From positions 1-38,567 of the forward strand of contig CAZDDI010000041.1 in NCBI GenBank assembly GCA_964504195.1: 38,567 nt of DNA. The letters are read 5' to 3'. The stretch comes from CAZDDI01 sp964504195. Lineage in GTDB: Bacteria; Chloroflexota; Anaerolineae; B4-G1; SLSP01. Shown piece after piece: positions 30,398 to 38,483 of this stretch. Every line of letters starts with the position of its first letter. Position 1 is the first letter of the stretch. The notes under the pieces were generated by a model. The model saw nothing but the letters and a program-made list of their open reading frames with translations. It was not told the origin of the DNA and did not search any database. Made by a program: the position numbers and the translations under genes.

Positions 30398-30521
30398 GCC
30401 TAATGGTTTGTGTTACATGTATATGGGCGTGGACTTTGCGTAGGAGCAAGATTCTGTTCGGGCGTAGAAAAATTCTAAACATGTCGCTGAATCCACACGA
30501 CGGAGATATTCTGTGTTAGGG
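30398..30521 (-). other. attC-like site E, downstream of the HNH gene
   Basis: On the minus strand CCCTAAC to ATTAGGC. The arms correspond as CGTGTGGATTCAGCG against the inverse GGCGTGGACTTTGCG. It is 124 bases long. The right box has A in place of the first G. The recombination boundary coincides with the point where the two DUF4256 leaders begin to match, which supports the assignment. Confidence 0.6.
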
Positions 30522-30549
30522 GGATTCATGCAACCTATTAAACCTACTT

Positions 30550-31944
30550 TTATAAGACCTTTTCAAGGTTATCGTATTTGAGAACTAATTTCGAGAACTC
30601 ACTTTTGGTACAGATGGTGAAATCTAACTTACTTGTAGAACGATGAAAAATACGCTTGACTTCAGCAACCAATGCATCAACATTGCTAGTTGCTGTGTTG
30701 TCGTTGTAAACCAGAATAATATCTATGTCATCATAAACCTTGTTCCGTAAATAAGAGCCAAACAAATATATAGTACACTGGCCCTGAAGTAATTGACTCT
30801 TTTTCAACTCGATAGCAAACCATTCTATCCTTTCCCGTTTCTCTTTGCTTACAAGGTAATTGAGAAATTTGTCGTCGTCGTATCTAATTGCCCCCATGAA
30901 TTCACCCAACATAAACAGGCCAACCTTATTCTCAATACAGAGCCTCTTTGCACCTTCAGAATACGTTGAATAAGGAGTAGAACAGATAATAGCATCAATA
31001 TTGGGATCAACGGTCACGATTTTTTCAAAAGTATATTCTGTAAAATAGTAAGTATTAGTCACAAAAATTCTCAAGAGACGTTCGTTGATTAATTGTACTT
31101 CAAATATGCAGATATTCCATTTCTTCATAGATCTGATAAAGGAATGATTCGCCAAAAAATTGTCAATATAATCATCAATCGTTCTGCTTCTAAAGTCAAT
31201 CTCTTCCCTGTCTCTAGACTCAGGCTCTTCTGCTTGTATTCCCAATTTTGATTTCACATAATAATCAAATTCTTGTGGAAACAATTTATAATCGTTCACT
31301 TTTTCATCGAAAAGGCAATTTTCTCGAAAGGAGTCGGCATGCATTTTATAACTCAGCATTTGACGATAAGCCGCCCACGGATATGCAAAACTACGTTTGT
31401 TTTTCTCGAAAATATCTATTATTCTTTGATTGTTTGGAAGTATAGTATCCAAACATCGTCTTTTCCAAATCTTGATAGTATCATCAGAATTGCCGGTTAA
31501 CGCAAACTTTGAGAAGGGACCATAAGTCTCGAAGATAAACCTGTTTTCGTCGAGAAGATCGTTTACCTCCTTTAATAAGTCCTGTTCATCGCTAAAAGTA
31601 GGGACTACGAACGTAGCCTGTATTCTCTGAAAATGACGGGTTTTCCAGAGTTGCATCTCTTCAACGGAGAACTTGTGCTCCAGTTCATCCACTGTTTTGT
31701 GACAGTCTAAACAGAGCATTATTAGATTAGACAAGCCATCTTTCTGTATTACTCTAGCTAGCTCATGCTCAGAACGTGGACCAGTTTTGCCAGCACCTAT
31801 TATATGGGCAATGTCGGCTAAGCTTACCAAATCACCTTCGATATTGGCAAAAAGATATTTGTTACAATCAGGATTTTGACAATAGCCACCGCATTGAGCC
31901 CAAAGCTCTCTCTTAATATTTGTTGGTATTGCTTTTCTTATCAT
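30550..31944 (-). CDS. HNH nuclease fused to a Pol-beta-type nucleotidyltransferase
   Basis: A 464-residue protein with an unusual order. Residues 1-110 are an HNH endonuclease with zinc knuckles (Cys22, Cys27, Cys78, Cys81), the AHIIG histidine (His47) and LCLDCHK (His82), a type also found in defence effectors. Residues about 110-370 are an unassigned helical and alpha/beta region; DAIICSTPYSTYSEGAKRLC followed by GLFMLGEFMGAI resembles the last part of a restriction-endonuclease-like fold. Residues about 375-464 form a nucleotidyltransferase with FGSYLR and DDIDII (GS at 396-397, Asp406 and Asp408), slightly shorter between GS and DxD than MntA. The gene is AT-rich and lies between attC-like sites. 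An anti-phage or toxin-antitoxin role is inference. Confidence 0.82.
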   Translation of the reverse strand: MIRKAIPTNIKRELWAQCGGYCQNPDCNKYLFANIEGDLVSLADIAHIIGAGKTGPRSEHELARVIQKDGLSNLIMLCLDCHKTVDELEHKFSVEEMQLWKTRHFQRIQATFVVPTFSDEQDLLKEVNDLLDENRFIFETYGPFSKFALTGNSDDTIKIWKRRCLDTILPNNQRIIDIFEKNKRSFAYPWAAYRQMLSYKMHADSFRENCLFDEKVNDYKLFPQEFDYYVKSKLGIQAEEPESRDREEIDFRSRTIDDYIDNFLANHSFIRSMKKWNICIFEVQLINERLLRIFVTNTYYFTEYTFEKIVTVDPNIDAIICSTPYSTYSEGAKRLCIENKVGLFMLGEFMGAIRYDDDKFLNYLVSKEKRERIEWFAIELKKSQLLQGQCTIYLFGSYLRNKVYDDIDIILVYNDNTATSNVDALVAEVKRIFHRSTSKLDFTICTKSEFSKLVLKYDNLEKVL

Positions 31945-32023
31945 ATTTTTTTAGGAATGTCAGGGTGATTGGGCATTGAAATGTAGAATTCCAAGATTAT
32001 GATTTTTTTGTATTTGATCAACC

Positions 32024-32114
32024 GGCCAACGGTAGGGTTCAGGCGCGCGACGGGTGCGGCATAGGACCTACGAGAGCAGACGCGTTTGTGCGCGTTTCCC
32101 TCCGCCTGTTAGCT
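32024..32114 (-). other. attC-like site C, between the DUF3644 and HNH genes
   Basis: On the minus strand AGCTAAC (overlapping the DUF3644 stop codon) to GTTGGCC. The arms align as GCTAAC..GGAGGG..GCGC against inverse GCCAACGGTAGGGTTC..GCGCGC. The inside shares CTCGTAGG and CGCGCCTGAACCCTACC with sites A and B. Confidence 0.6.
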
Positions 32115-33137
32115 GGTTTTACCACTTTTATGAGGCTTTCTACGTTGTTTACAATACTCTCTATACTCGTTCAGAGCTGTTTGAATCTCGTCCCTCGATA
32201 CTTTTCTCAGCAAAGTTAATACTTCTGCCGAATACTTTGTTAATCCACCAACATCTGAATGCCAACACAAGTGCCTTTTTTCTTTTATCTCATATTTCCA
32301 CACTATAGCATTAAAAGTGTATGAAGTAAATTTGATGCCATTCAACTCGTTACCCACCTCAGCAAGTATGTCTTTTTGTCTCAAAGTGTGCGAAATATTA
32401 GGGTCTACTCGTTTTTCTATAATCAAAGGTTCTTCATTATCCGCTAGACTTTTGACTCCAACCACTATATCAGCAGACGAAACTTTTCTTACGGAGTTAA
32501 GCTTTACTGTAAAGACCGTTAAGAAACGGGAGGTGTCAAAACTTTGTTCTTCAAGTTCTTTTGTGGCTTGCGATAATCGTCTCAGAAACTGTGCAACCGC
32601 TTTATTTCTAGGGGGATCAGATTTTGTGCGTTGCAAAAATTCAATTGGATCCGGATAAGTACCAAATGAAAGAGGTAACAAACTTACAGTCATTTCGTTG
32701 GTTATATCTATTCCAAAGGTCGAAAGCATCAAATCCTTGTAATTTATGATGCTTGTTTGTGCAAGACCGTAAATTATAATGCTTAAATCTTGTTGATTAT
32801 AGAAATGTATAGCATTATTACGCAAAGCCGTCAACATTTCTATGTTTTGTGCAACAGGTTCAAAAGGAATGTCTGGTGGGAAGAGATTTTTTACTTTGTG
32901 AAGCGCATCTTGTATAGAATAGGTACGATAAGATTCATTTCTTCTTTTAAAATAGAAGATACTTTGCTTGTTTTTAGACAATATGGCCTTAAGTAGTAAC
33001 TCCCAAGCATTTACCAACAAAATCAAGAAACATTCATCTCGATATTCAATTTGTGGCTTGTTGTAAATCTCTATCGCTGCAAGCATTGCAGCTTTGGAGT
33101 TGTTGCGTAAAGCTCGGTATGATCCTCTCAGATTCAT
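32109..33137 (-). CDS. DUF3644 protein with HEPN-toxin motif (cassette gene)
   Basis: A 342-residue protein. The N-terminal half matches DUF3644 (SKAAMLAAIEIYNKP, RDECFLILLVNAWELLLKAIL). It carries ALRNNAIHFY at Arg106-His111-Tyr113, a perfect RX4HXY. In HEPN toxins this motif is the RNase active site and its Tyr is the residue modified by MntA-type nucleotidyltransferases. The C-terminal half (about 160-342) is a mixed alpha/beta region ending in a basic tail (KQRRKPHKSGKTS). The gene is AT-rich. A strong promoter-like sequence lies about 105 bases upstream, and attC-like site C overlaps the stop. It is the first gene of the array in the reading direction. Confidence 0.8.
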   Translation of the reverse strand: MNLRGSYRALRNNSKAAMLAAIEIYNKPQIEYRDECFLILLVNAWELLLKAILSKNKQSIFYFKRRNESYRTYSIQDALHKVKNLFPPDIPFEPVAQNIEMLTALRNNAIHFYNQQDLSIIIYGLAQTSIINYKDLMLSTFGIDITNEMTVSLLPLSFGTYPDPIEFLQRTKSDPPRNKAVAQFLRRLSQATKELEEQSFDTSRFLTVFTVKLNSVRKVSSADIVVGVKSLADNEEPLIIEKRVDPNISHTLRQKDILAEVGNELNGIKFTSYTFNAIVWKYEIKEKRHLCWHSDVGGLTKYSAEVLTLLRKVSRDEIQTALNEYREYCKQRRKPHKSGKTS

Positions 33138-33241
33138 ATTAACACTCGCTTGCTTGATAAAGCATTTCTTGTTCTACCAGCCAAGGGGCGGCGGATAAAC
33201 CATTTATCATCACCAACAACTAGCCTACACCCTCACCCCTC

Positions 33242-33269
33242 AGTATATCCCCGCTCGCCCCCAAGTCAA
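33242..33269 (-). promoter_or_regulatory. Strong predicted promoter at the head of the cassette array
   Basis: On the minus strand TTGACT (33264-33269), a 16-base spacer and TATACT (33242-33247), pointing at the DUF3644 gene. This is the position of an integron array promoter. A near-copy occurs inside the array at 29568-29595. Confidence 0.6.
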
Positions 33270-33295
33270 CGCCGCGTGGACTTCTCGCGCTCCCA

Positions 33296-33889
33296 TCACC
33301 GGAGCGAGGCGATAAACGCATCCACCTCAGCCTGATTCCAGGCCGCTTCTGGCCCGGTGATAGTGAACATCATCAAGCCCTTTTTCCCCACAAACAAGCT
33401 GCTCACGACCTCTCTCATCACCTTGCCGTTTTCATCCGTCCCTTCGTAGGTAGATAACACCACGTCTTGATCGCGTAAGGTGACACGTTGTTCACTCACC
33501 CGCTGCATTTCAACCCTTTGCCGGGATTGGGTCGAACTGAATTGGAGTTGCTGCTGAATTTCCTCCTCGCTCATCTCGACATTGGTCAATGCGATGAAGG
33601 AGATGGTGGGGCGCGCGTCGGTGGGGGTAATGGAGTCATCCGGGTCTAGCAGAATCATCTTGATAAAGCCCATATCCATAGCGCCTATTTCTCGATAGCC
33701 TGGTGGAAGATCGTAATCAATCAGGCTGGTGGCAAGCTGGCGGACTTCTGCGGGGTCGTCCATGACCATCGCATCTAACACCAGGAAGCCGGAAGCCGAC
33801 AAAGCCACGAAGCCGCTGATACAGATGCACGCGCACAACAGCGCCACCCCTGCCACAACGCCGATGATGATTTTCGTATCCTTACGCAT
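33296..33889 (-). CDS. Membrane-anchored protein of unknown function
   Basis: A 197-residue protein with one N-terminal membrane helix (about residues 8-40, IIIGVVAGVALLCACICISGFVALSASGF) and an extracytoplasmic domain. The domain holds strands such as TISFIALTNVEMSEEEIQQQL, RVTLRDQDVVLSTYEGTDENG and SLFVGKKGLMMFTITGPE, ending in a helix (WNQAEVDAFIASLR) typical of small lipoprotein-like or DUF3592-like sensor domains. I do not recognise the family. AGGAGG lies seven bases before the ATG. Composition matches the host chromosome, so it marks the array's upstream boundary. Confidence 0.78.
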   Translation of the reverse strand: MRKDTKIIIGVVAGVALLCACICISGFVALSASGFLVLDAMVMDDPAEVRQLATSLIDYDLPPGYREIGAMDMGFIKMILLDPDDSITPTDARPTISFIALTNVEMSEEEIQQQLQFSSTQSRQRVEMQRVSEQRVTLRDQDVVLSTYEGTDENGKVMREVVSSLFVGKKGLMMFTITGPEAAWNQAEVDAFIASLR

Positions 33890-34212
33890 GGTTCCTCCTG
33901 AAAATAGTTTGTAGGCGCGGAATCCTTTTCGCGTCTCTACCTCGCGACAAGGATGTCGCGCCTACTTTTTCGTGGCTCCTTCTTAGACCTGACAGGTTTT
34001 TAAAACCTGTCAGGTCTGAATCATTTAATACTATCCTACCCAATTTGGGCGAAACCTGCCAGGTCTTAACCTAATGACATTGCGAAATTACGTTTGTGAA
34101 AGAGCCCAAAACCTACCCGTATGCAATAGAGTGAACATGCGTGCCTTCGAGCAATTATTCGTGGACGGCCTGCACACCTTCTTAAAGCGGTTGTTAGTCT
34201 CGCCCCCTCGCC
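33890..34212. repeat. Intergenic repeat cluster
   Basis: No gene. 33914-33965 is a palindromic repeat with GTAGGCGCG and CGCGCCTAC ends. 33985-34017 is a GACCTGACAGG palindrome. 34021-34081 is a half copy of the element at 2372-2502 in inverted orientation (CCCAATTTGGGCGAAACC). 34150-34180 holds a remnant (TATTCGTGGACGGCCTGCA) of the core-B element type. Confidence 0.6.
33985..34017. repeat. Palindrome AGACCTGACAGGTTTT (copy 3, compensated)
   Basis: A perfect 16-base stem with a 1-base centre. Relative to 17533-17565 both arms differ by one base (GGCAGG to GACAGG, CCTGCC to CCTGTC), so pairing is preserved. Confidence 0.8.
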
Positions 34213-36678
34213 TTAGCGCAGCACCAGCGGCAGGTAGATGTGATGCAGCGTTTCCACCACGCGCAGAATCAACGGCGCGGTTTCGGGTGGCGTAACCGTA
34301 GCATCGTACACGGTGACGAGGTACTCGCCCACCGCGCTGACATCCCCGGCAGAGATAGCGGCAGTCAGTCGGTGCGTGTCAATAAAGGTGGTGGGGCGGG
34401 CTGCACCATTCCAGCGCACCTGGCTGGTTGCGGCAAAGCCGAATCCATATACTTCGAGCGTGAAATCTGCGGCCTCGCTTACAATCACCCAGCCAGGGTT
34501 GATGCTCGCCAGCGTCAACGGCACCGGGCCATCATCTATCAGAATGCGCGAGGTGAAGGGTTGCAGGGTCATGCTCCCCAGCACATCAGCCTGATCCAGG
34601 TCGAGATAGCGCCGGTCGCCCAAATCCACCGTGAGCGGTTGGCGCGTGGGATTATAGAAGATGCGCGAGCGGGTAGGTTCTCCCGCGCTTTGGGTGAACC
34701 AGTTCGTGCGCGAGTGACTATCGCGCCCGCTGAACGTCTGCCATTCGGTAAACGCGTAGCGCGTCCACGCAGGGCCGTAGGCGATGTGTTTGTGTACATA
34801 GGGATGGAAGAAATAGTTGTGATCCGAAGCGATGAAGTTAGCGAGGTCGCGCGCGTAGAGCGTCCAGGCCTGCTTGCCCAGGGCATATAACACATTGCCG
34901 GATACTGTCGCGCGCGCATCCGTGCCCAGGCTGATGTGCCCAGCATACGCGACACCATCAGAGGCATTGTACACGGTGTTGTTTACAATCTGTCCGGTGG
35001 AGCGTTGGTAGTTGATGCCGGTGATGGTCGTGCTGATGATGGTGTTGCCGCGTGCTTCCACATCGCGCGAATAGCTGTCCACATACAGCCCCATGCCAAA
35101 GGCCGCACGCGAGGCCTCGCAGCCATCCACGTTACCTGGAATATCCACAATGATATTATTCAGCAAGCGGATGTTGTAGACCCGCGTGTCGGTTAGGTTA
35201 TGGTTGCCGAAGGTTCGCACACCGCCACAATCGGCCTTGGCATAGCACGCCTGGATGATGACATTTTTCTCCACCGTCGTATCCGGCCCAAACACGTCTA
35301 CCCCATTGTAGGCGATGCGCTCGAAGTGGTTATAACGCAAGGTGTTGCCGTAGCCGGAATCTCGAACATCGTAGCTGCGGATGCGGAAGCCGTCGCCGTT
35401 CTCGGTGCATTGATCCCACGTGAGCGCGCACCCCATGCCGGACTTATTCAAGTTCTCGATGAGGCCGATGTTCCGAATCGTATTCTCCTCAAAGGTCGAG
35501 GCGGCGAAGTAGCCGCTGATGCCGAAGTGATTGGCCCCATCAATAACATTGCCGGTGAAGACCAGGTTGTGCCCACCGCGCAGTCCCTTACGCCCATTGG
35601 AGGGCCGCTCCAGCCAGCTGCTCAGGTTGACCCCGGCGGCATCTACATTCTTGATGGTGAGATTACGCAGCGTGATATGATGATAGATGTCGCTGCTCAT
35701 GCCACCTGGCGAACCGATGCCGTGGTTGAACCAGTTCTGGAGCCGTAGATTCTCGACACTGACGTAGGCTGTGGGTGAGCCATTACTAATCATCAGCCCG
35801 CCGTGGCGTAAAGTCTCCGCTTCCTCCAGCACGACCGAGCCTTCTATCTGCGTGGGCGCGCCACTGGTTGAGTAGACGTAGACTCTACGGGTGGCTGCAT
35901 CGTAGTACCATTCACCATCCTGATCCAGGGTGCTCAGGTGGTTGCTGATGAAATACCCCCAGCCTGCACACGTTCCCCACGCTGAAACCAGGCATGAGAC
36001 CCCCTGGTTGAGCGTCAGCGTCTTGCCACTGGTACCTGTCACGTCACGGGCAATAATGGACCAGCGGATATTGCGCAAGTGGACGCGCGCGCCGTTCCAG
36101 TTGATAGCGGGCAGTTCATTGTCGGTGATTTGTGCGCTACCGGTGCTATGGCTGTCTATGAAGGCGTAGCCGCCATTGCCCGCAGTGAGGTTCGGCCAAC
36201 GGCCAAAGGGCAAGCGCTGATTCGCTCGAAAAAGCTGATTGATACCCAGGGGGAATTCGGCGGTTGGCAACGTCGCCATGTAGATGTTGCCACTGTGGAC
36301 GCTCCAGCCGGTGATGGGCCGTGAGCCGGACAGGATGGGCTGATCCGTGCAGCCGTCGGGATACGAGCTGAAGGTAATCGGGGCTATTGCCGTACCTGAT
36401 TTGCTCAGAATCAGCTGCTCGGCTTGCCAGGTATCGCCGCATTTGAACAGCACCCGATCGCCCGGTTGGAGCGCCAGCGCGTTGACCTGTGCAATGGTTT
36501 GGAAGGGGGTGGCGGGGGAAAGGCCGTTGTAGGCATCATCTCCGCTAGAGCTGGAGACGTAGTACGTTGTCGCAGTGGCCCGTGTTGGAGCAGCGGGTGT
36601 AACGAAGAGCAGTCCCAGTAGCAAACCGATGGATAGCCCGGTGGATAATATTCCATGAAGGCGTCGTTGTTGTGTCAT
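34213..36678 (-). CDS. Secreted right-handed beta-helix protein with YLPLV tail
   Basis: An 821-residue exported protein. A signal peptide (LHGILSTGLSIGLLLGLLFVTPAAP) is followed by the typical opening of parallel beta-helix proteins (TYYVSSSSGDDAYNGLSPATPFQTIAQVNAL, LQPGDRVLFKCGDTW). Many beta-helix coils then run through about residue 640 (for example NLVFTGNVIDGANHFGIS, TTVEKNVIIQACY, ARGNTIISTTITGIN). These folds bind or cleave polysaccharides; no clear pectate-lyase catalytic site was identified. An Ig-like segment lies near the end, and the last residues are HHIYLPLVLR. The start ATG has only a weak AGAGAA before it. A 121-base MITE sits immediately upstream. Confidence 0.88.
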   Translation of the reverse strand: MTQQRRLHGILSTGLSIGLLLGLLFVTPAAPTRATATTYYVSSSSGDDAYNGLSPATPFQTIAQVNALALQPGDRVLFKCGDTWQAEQLILSKSGTAIAPITFSSYPDGCTDQPILSGSRPITGWSVHSGNIYMATLPTAEFPLGINQLFRANQRLPFGRWPNLTAGNGGYAFIDSHSTGSAQITDNELPAINWNGARVHLRNIRWSIIARDVTGTSGKTLTLNQGVSCLVSAWGTCAGWGYFISNHLSTLDQDGEWYYDAATRRVYVYSTSGAPTQIEGSVVLEEAETLRHGGLMISNGSPTAYVSVENLRLQNWFNHGIGSPGGMSSDIYHHITLRNLTIKNVDAAGVNLSSWLERPSNGRKGLRGGHNLVFTGNVIDGANHFGISGYFAASTFEENTIRNIGLIENLNKSGMGCALTWDQCTENGDGFRIRSYDVRDSGYGNTLRYNHFERIAYNGVDVFGPDTTVEKNVIIQACYAKADCGGVRTFGNHNLTDTRVYNIRLLNNIIVDIPGNVDGCEASRAAFGMGLYVDSYSRDVEARGNTIISTTITGINYQRSTGQIVNNTVYNASDGVAYAGHISLGTDARATVSGNVLYALGKQAWTLYARDLANFIASDHNYFFHPYVHKHIAYGPAWTRYAFTEWQTFSGRDSHSRTNWFTQSAGEPTRSRIFYNPTRQPLTVDLGDRRYLDLDQADVLGSMTLQPFTSRILIDDGPVPLTLASINPGWVIVSEAADFTLEVYGFGFAATSQVRWNGAARPTTFIDTHRLTAAISAGDVSAVGEYLVTVYDATVTPPETAPLILRVVETLHHIYLPLVLR

Positions 36679-36699
36679 GCGTTAGTTTCTCTTTCTTAT

Positions 36700-36820
36700 T
36701 TTGCTACCGTACACTTGTAGATTTTTGCCACGAATTAACACGAAAACAATAAGAAATTCTTAAAATTCGTGCTAATTCGTGGCTAAAACTGAATGCGCTT
36801 GGAAAATGTACGGTAGACAA
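36700..36820. repeat. 121-base MITE (copy 2, inverted)
   Basis: Same length and sequence type as 15056-15176. Ends are TTTGCTACCGTAC and GTACGGTAGACAA. Flanks TTTCTTAT (36692-36699) and TTTTTTAT (36821-36828) match at seven of eight positions. It lies 22 bases before the beta-helix gene start, so it may contribute its promoter. Confidence 0.85.
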
Positions 36821-36934
36821 TTTTTTATTAAATAACTGTACCATAAGCCGCTGGCTTGTGAGCGGCGCAGTTACATATCAAAACTCAACCGGTTGTGGAT
36901 TTGACGTTCCAGCCAGTCGCAGCGTGTGTCAGGT

Positions 36935-36973
36935 AAAAAAGCGCGACGCACTGTGATGGGTGCGTCGCGCTTT
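36935..36973 (-). terminator. Intrinsic terminator of the FAD oxidoreductase gene
   Basis: On the minus strand, 10 bases after the stop, a 13-base perfect stem (AAAGCGCGACGCA and TGCGTCGCGCTTT) is followed by TTTTTT (36935-36940). Confidence 0.9.
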
Positions 36974-36983
36974 GCTGCTGACT

Positions 36984-38402
36984 TTACGAGGACTTTTGCG
37001 CCGCGTTTTGCCCGGCGATGCGCCCGAAGCCGATGGCGACAGATACCGCCGTGCCGCTGCCGGGGTAGATTTTGCCGCGCCAGCCGCCTGTGGTGCTGCC
37101 GGCTGCGTACAAGCCCCGGATGGGTTCATCGTAGACGTTGATGACGCGCATGGCGACATCCACCTTGAGGCCGCCTGCCGTATCGCAAATGGCGGGCACG
37201 GTCTTGGCTGCGTAGAAGGGCGCGCGCTCGACCTGGCCCAGCCCCACCGTCTTGCCGAACTCGTCCGCGCCTTGTGCGACGTTGGCGTTGTACTTCGCCA
37301 GGGTCTCTTCAAGCACGGCGGGTTCGATCCCCAGCTGCTCCGCCAGTTCCGCCGGTGAATCTGCCTTGATGACCCAGCCTTGCGCGATTTCCTCGACCAG
37401 CCCCTCGCTGAAGGGTGGCACAACGATGCGATTGCTGCCCGATTCGGTGACCGTGTGATCCCAAATCGTCCACACCTGGCCGCCGGGGAGTTCGGCAATG
37501 TGATCGTAGAGGAATTCGTAGTACATATCCTCGCGGAAGTGGCGGCGACCATCCTGCCCCACCATGACGCAAGGCTGGCCCCAGATCGTGATGACCATGC
37601 AGGGGGTCATGCCTGGCACGGTTGGCACGCCGAAGACCGCCGCTTGCGGCACCCACATATTGACGAGCTGCGCACCCGCGCCCTGCCCCATCACGATGCC
37701 ATCGCCCTGCTGCCACGACGAGCCGAACGAGCCGCCGGTCATCATTTTGGGCATGAAGTTGCGGATGAGCTCCGGGTTGCGGGAGAAGCCGGCGGTCGCC
37801 AGCACCACGCCCCGGCGCGCTTCGAGCAACAGCTGTGACTCGCCCTGCTGCGCTTCAAGGCCCGTCACGCCGCCGTCCGCATCGCTGAGCAGGCGTGTGC
37901 CCTGCGTCTCGAACATGAACTCCACGCCGAGCTCCTGCGCACGCCGGTAGAGCGCCTCCACGATGGGCCGCCCGCTGCGCGTGTCGGTGATGTGCCCGCG
38001 CGCCACCGGCGGGGTCACATCGGCAAACATCGGCTCGACGCCGGACATATACAGGTGGCTGACGGGAAACGCGACGCCTAATTCCTTCACCCATTCGAGC
38101 GTTGGGCCGGCGTCCATAGCCCACAGGTGGCGCAGGTCGGGATCATCGAAGCCCCCGCCAACAGCGGTAAGGTACTTCTCGAACTCCGCGATGGAGTCGC
38201 TGATGCCGGCTTCGCGCTGCACCGAGGTTTCTGCTGCCATCATCACGCCGCCGCAGGTGGCCGTGTTGGATTTGAGGATGCTGTCCAATACTTCTATCAC
38301 CAGCACCGCGCTGCCGGATTCGGCGGCCCCAATCGCCGCCGCCAGTCCCGCGCCGCCCGCGCCTACCACAATCACATCGTAAGAGCTAGCCCATTCTGGC
38401 AT
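36984..38402 (-). CDS. FAD-dependent oxidoreductase (fumarate reductase flavoprotein-like)
   Basis: A 472-residue flavoprotein of the FAD_binding_2 family. The dinucleotide fold starts YDVIVVGAGGAGLAAAIGAAE (residues about 8-28). The mid-part has GVVLATAGFSRNPELI, and the FAD-binding C-terminus is GLYAAGSTTGGWRGKIYPGSGTAVSVAIGFGRIAGQNAA. Relatives include fumarate reductases, 3-ketosteroid dehydrogenases and urocanate reductases; the substrate is not determined here. No signal peptide or heme or FMN-transfer domain is fused, so electrons must come from or go to a separate partner. AAGGAGG lies seven bases before the ATG. Confidence 0.88.
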   Translation of the reverse strand: MPEWASSYDVIVVGAGGAGLAAAIGAAESGSAVLVIEVLDSILKSNTATCGGVMMAAETSVQREAGISDSIAEFEKYLTAVGGGFDDPDLRHLWAMDAGPTLEWVKELGVAFPVSHLYMSGVEPMFADVTPPVARGHITDTRSGRPIVEALYRRAQELGVEFMFETQGTRLLSDADGGVTGLEAQQGESQLLLEARRGVVLATAGFSRNPELIRNFMPKMMTGGSFGSSWQQGDGIVMGQGAGAQLVNMWVPQAAVFGVPTVPGMTPCMVITIWGQPCVMVGQDGRRHFREDMYYEFLYDHIAELPGGQVWTIWDHTVTESGSNRIVVPPFSEGLVEEIAQGWVIKADSPAELAEQLGIEPAVLEETLAKYNANVAQGADEFGKTVGLGQVERAPFYAAKTVPAICDTAGGLKVDVAMRVINVYDEPIRGLYAAGSTTGGWRGKIYPGSGTAVSVAIGFGRIAGQNAAQKSS

Positions 38403-38483
38403 GGTTCCTCCTTGTAGCTGGGGGGATGATACAATGCTTCCAGAAAGAGTATATGCGAAATCCCAAACTGGTCAATTGGACGG

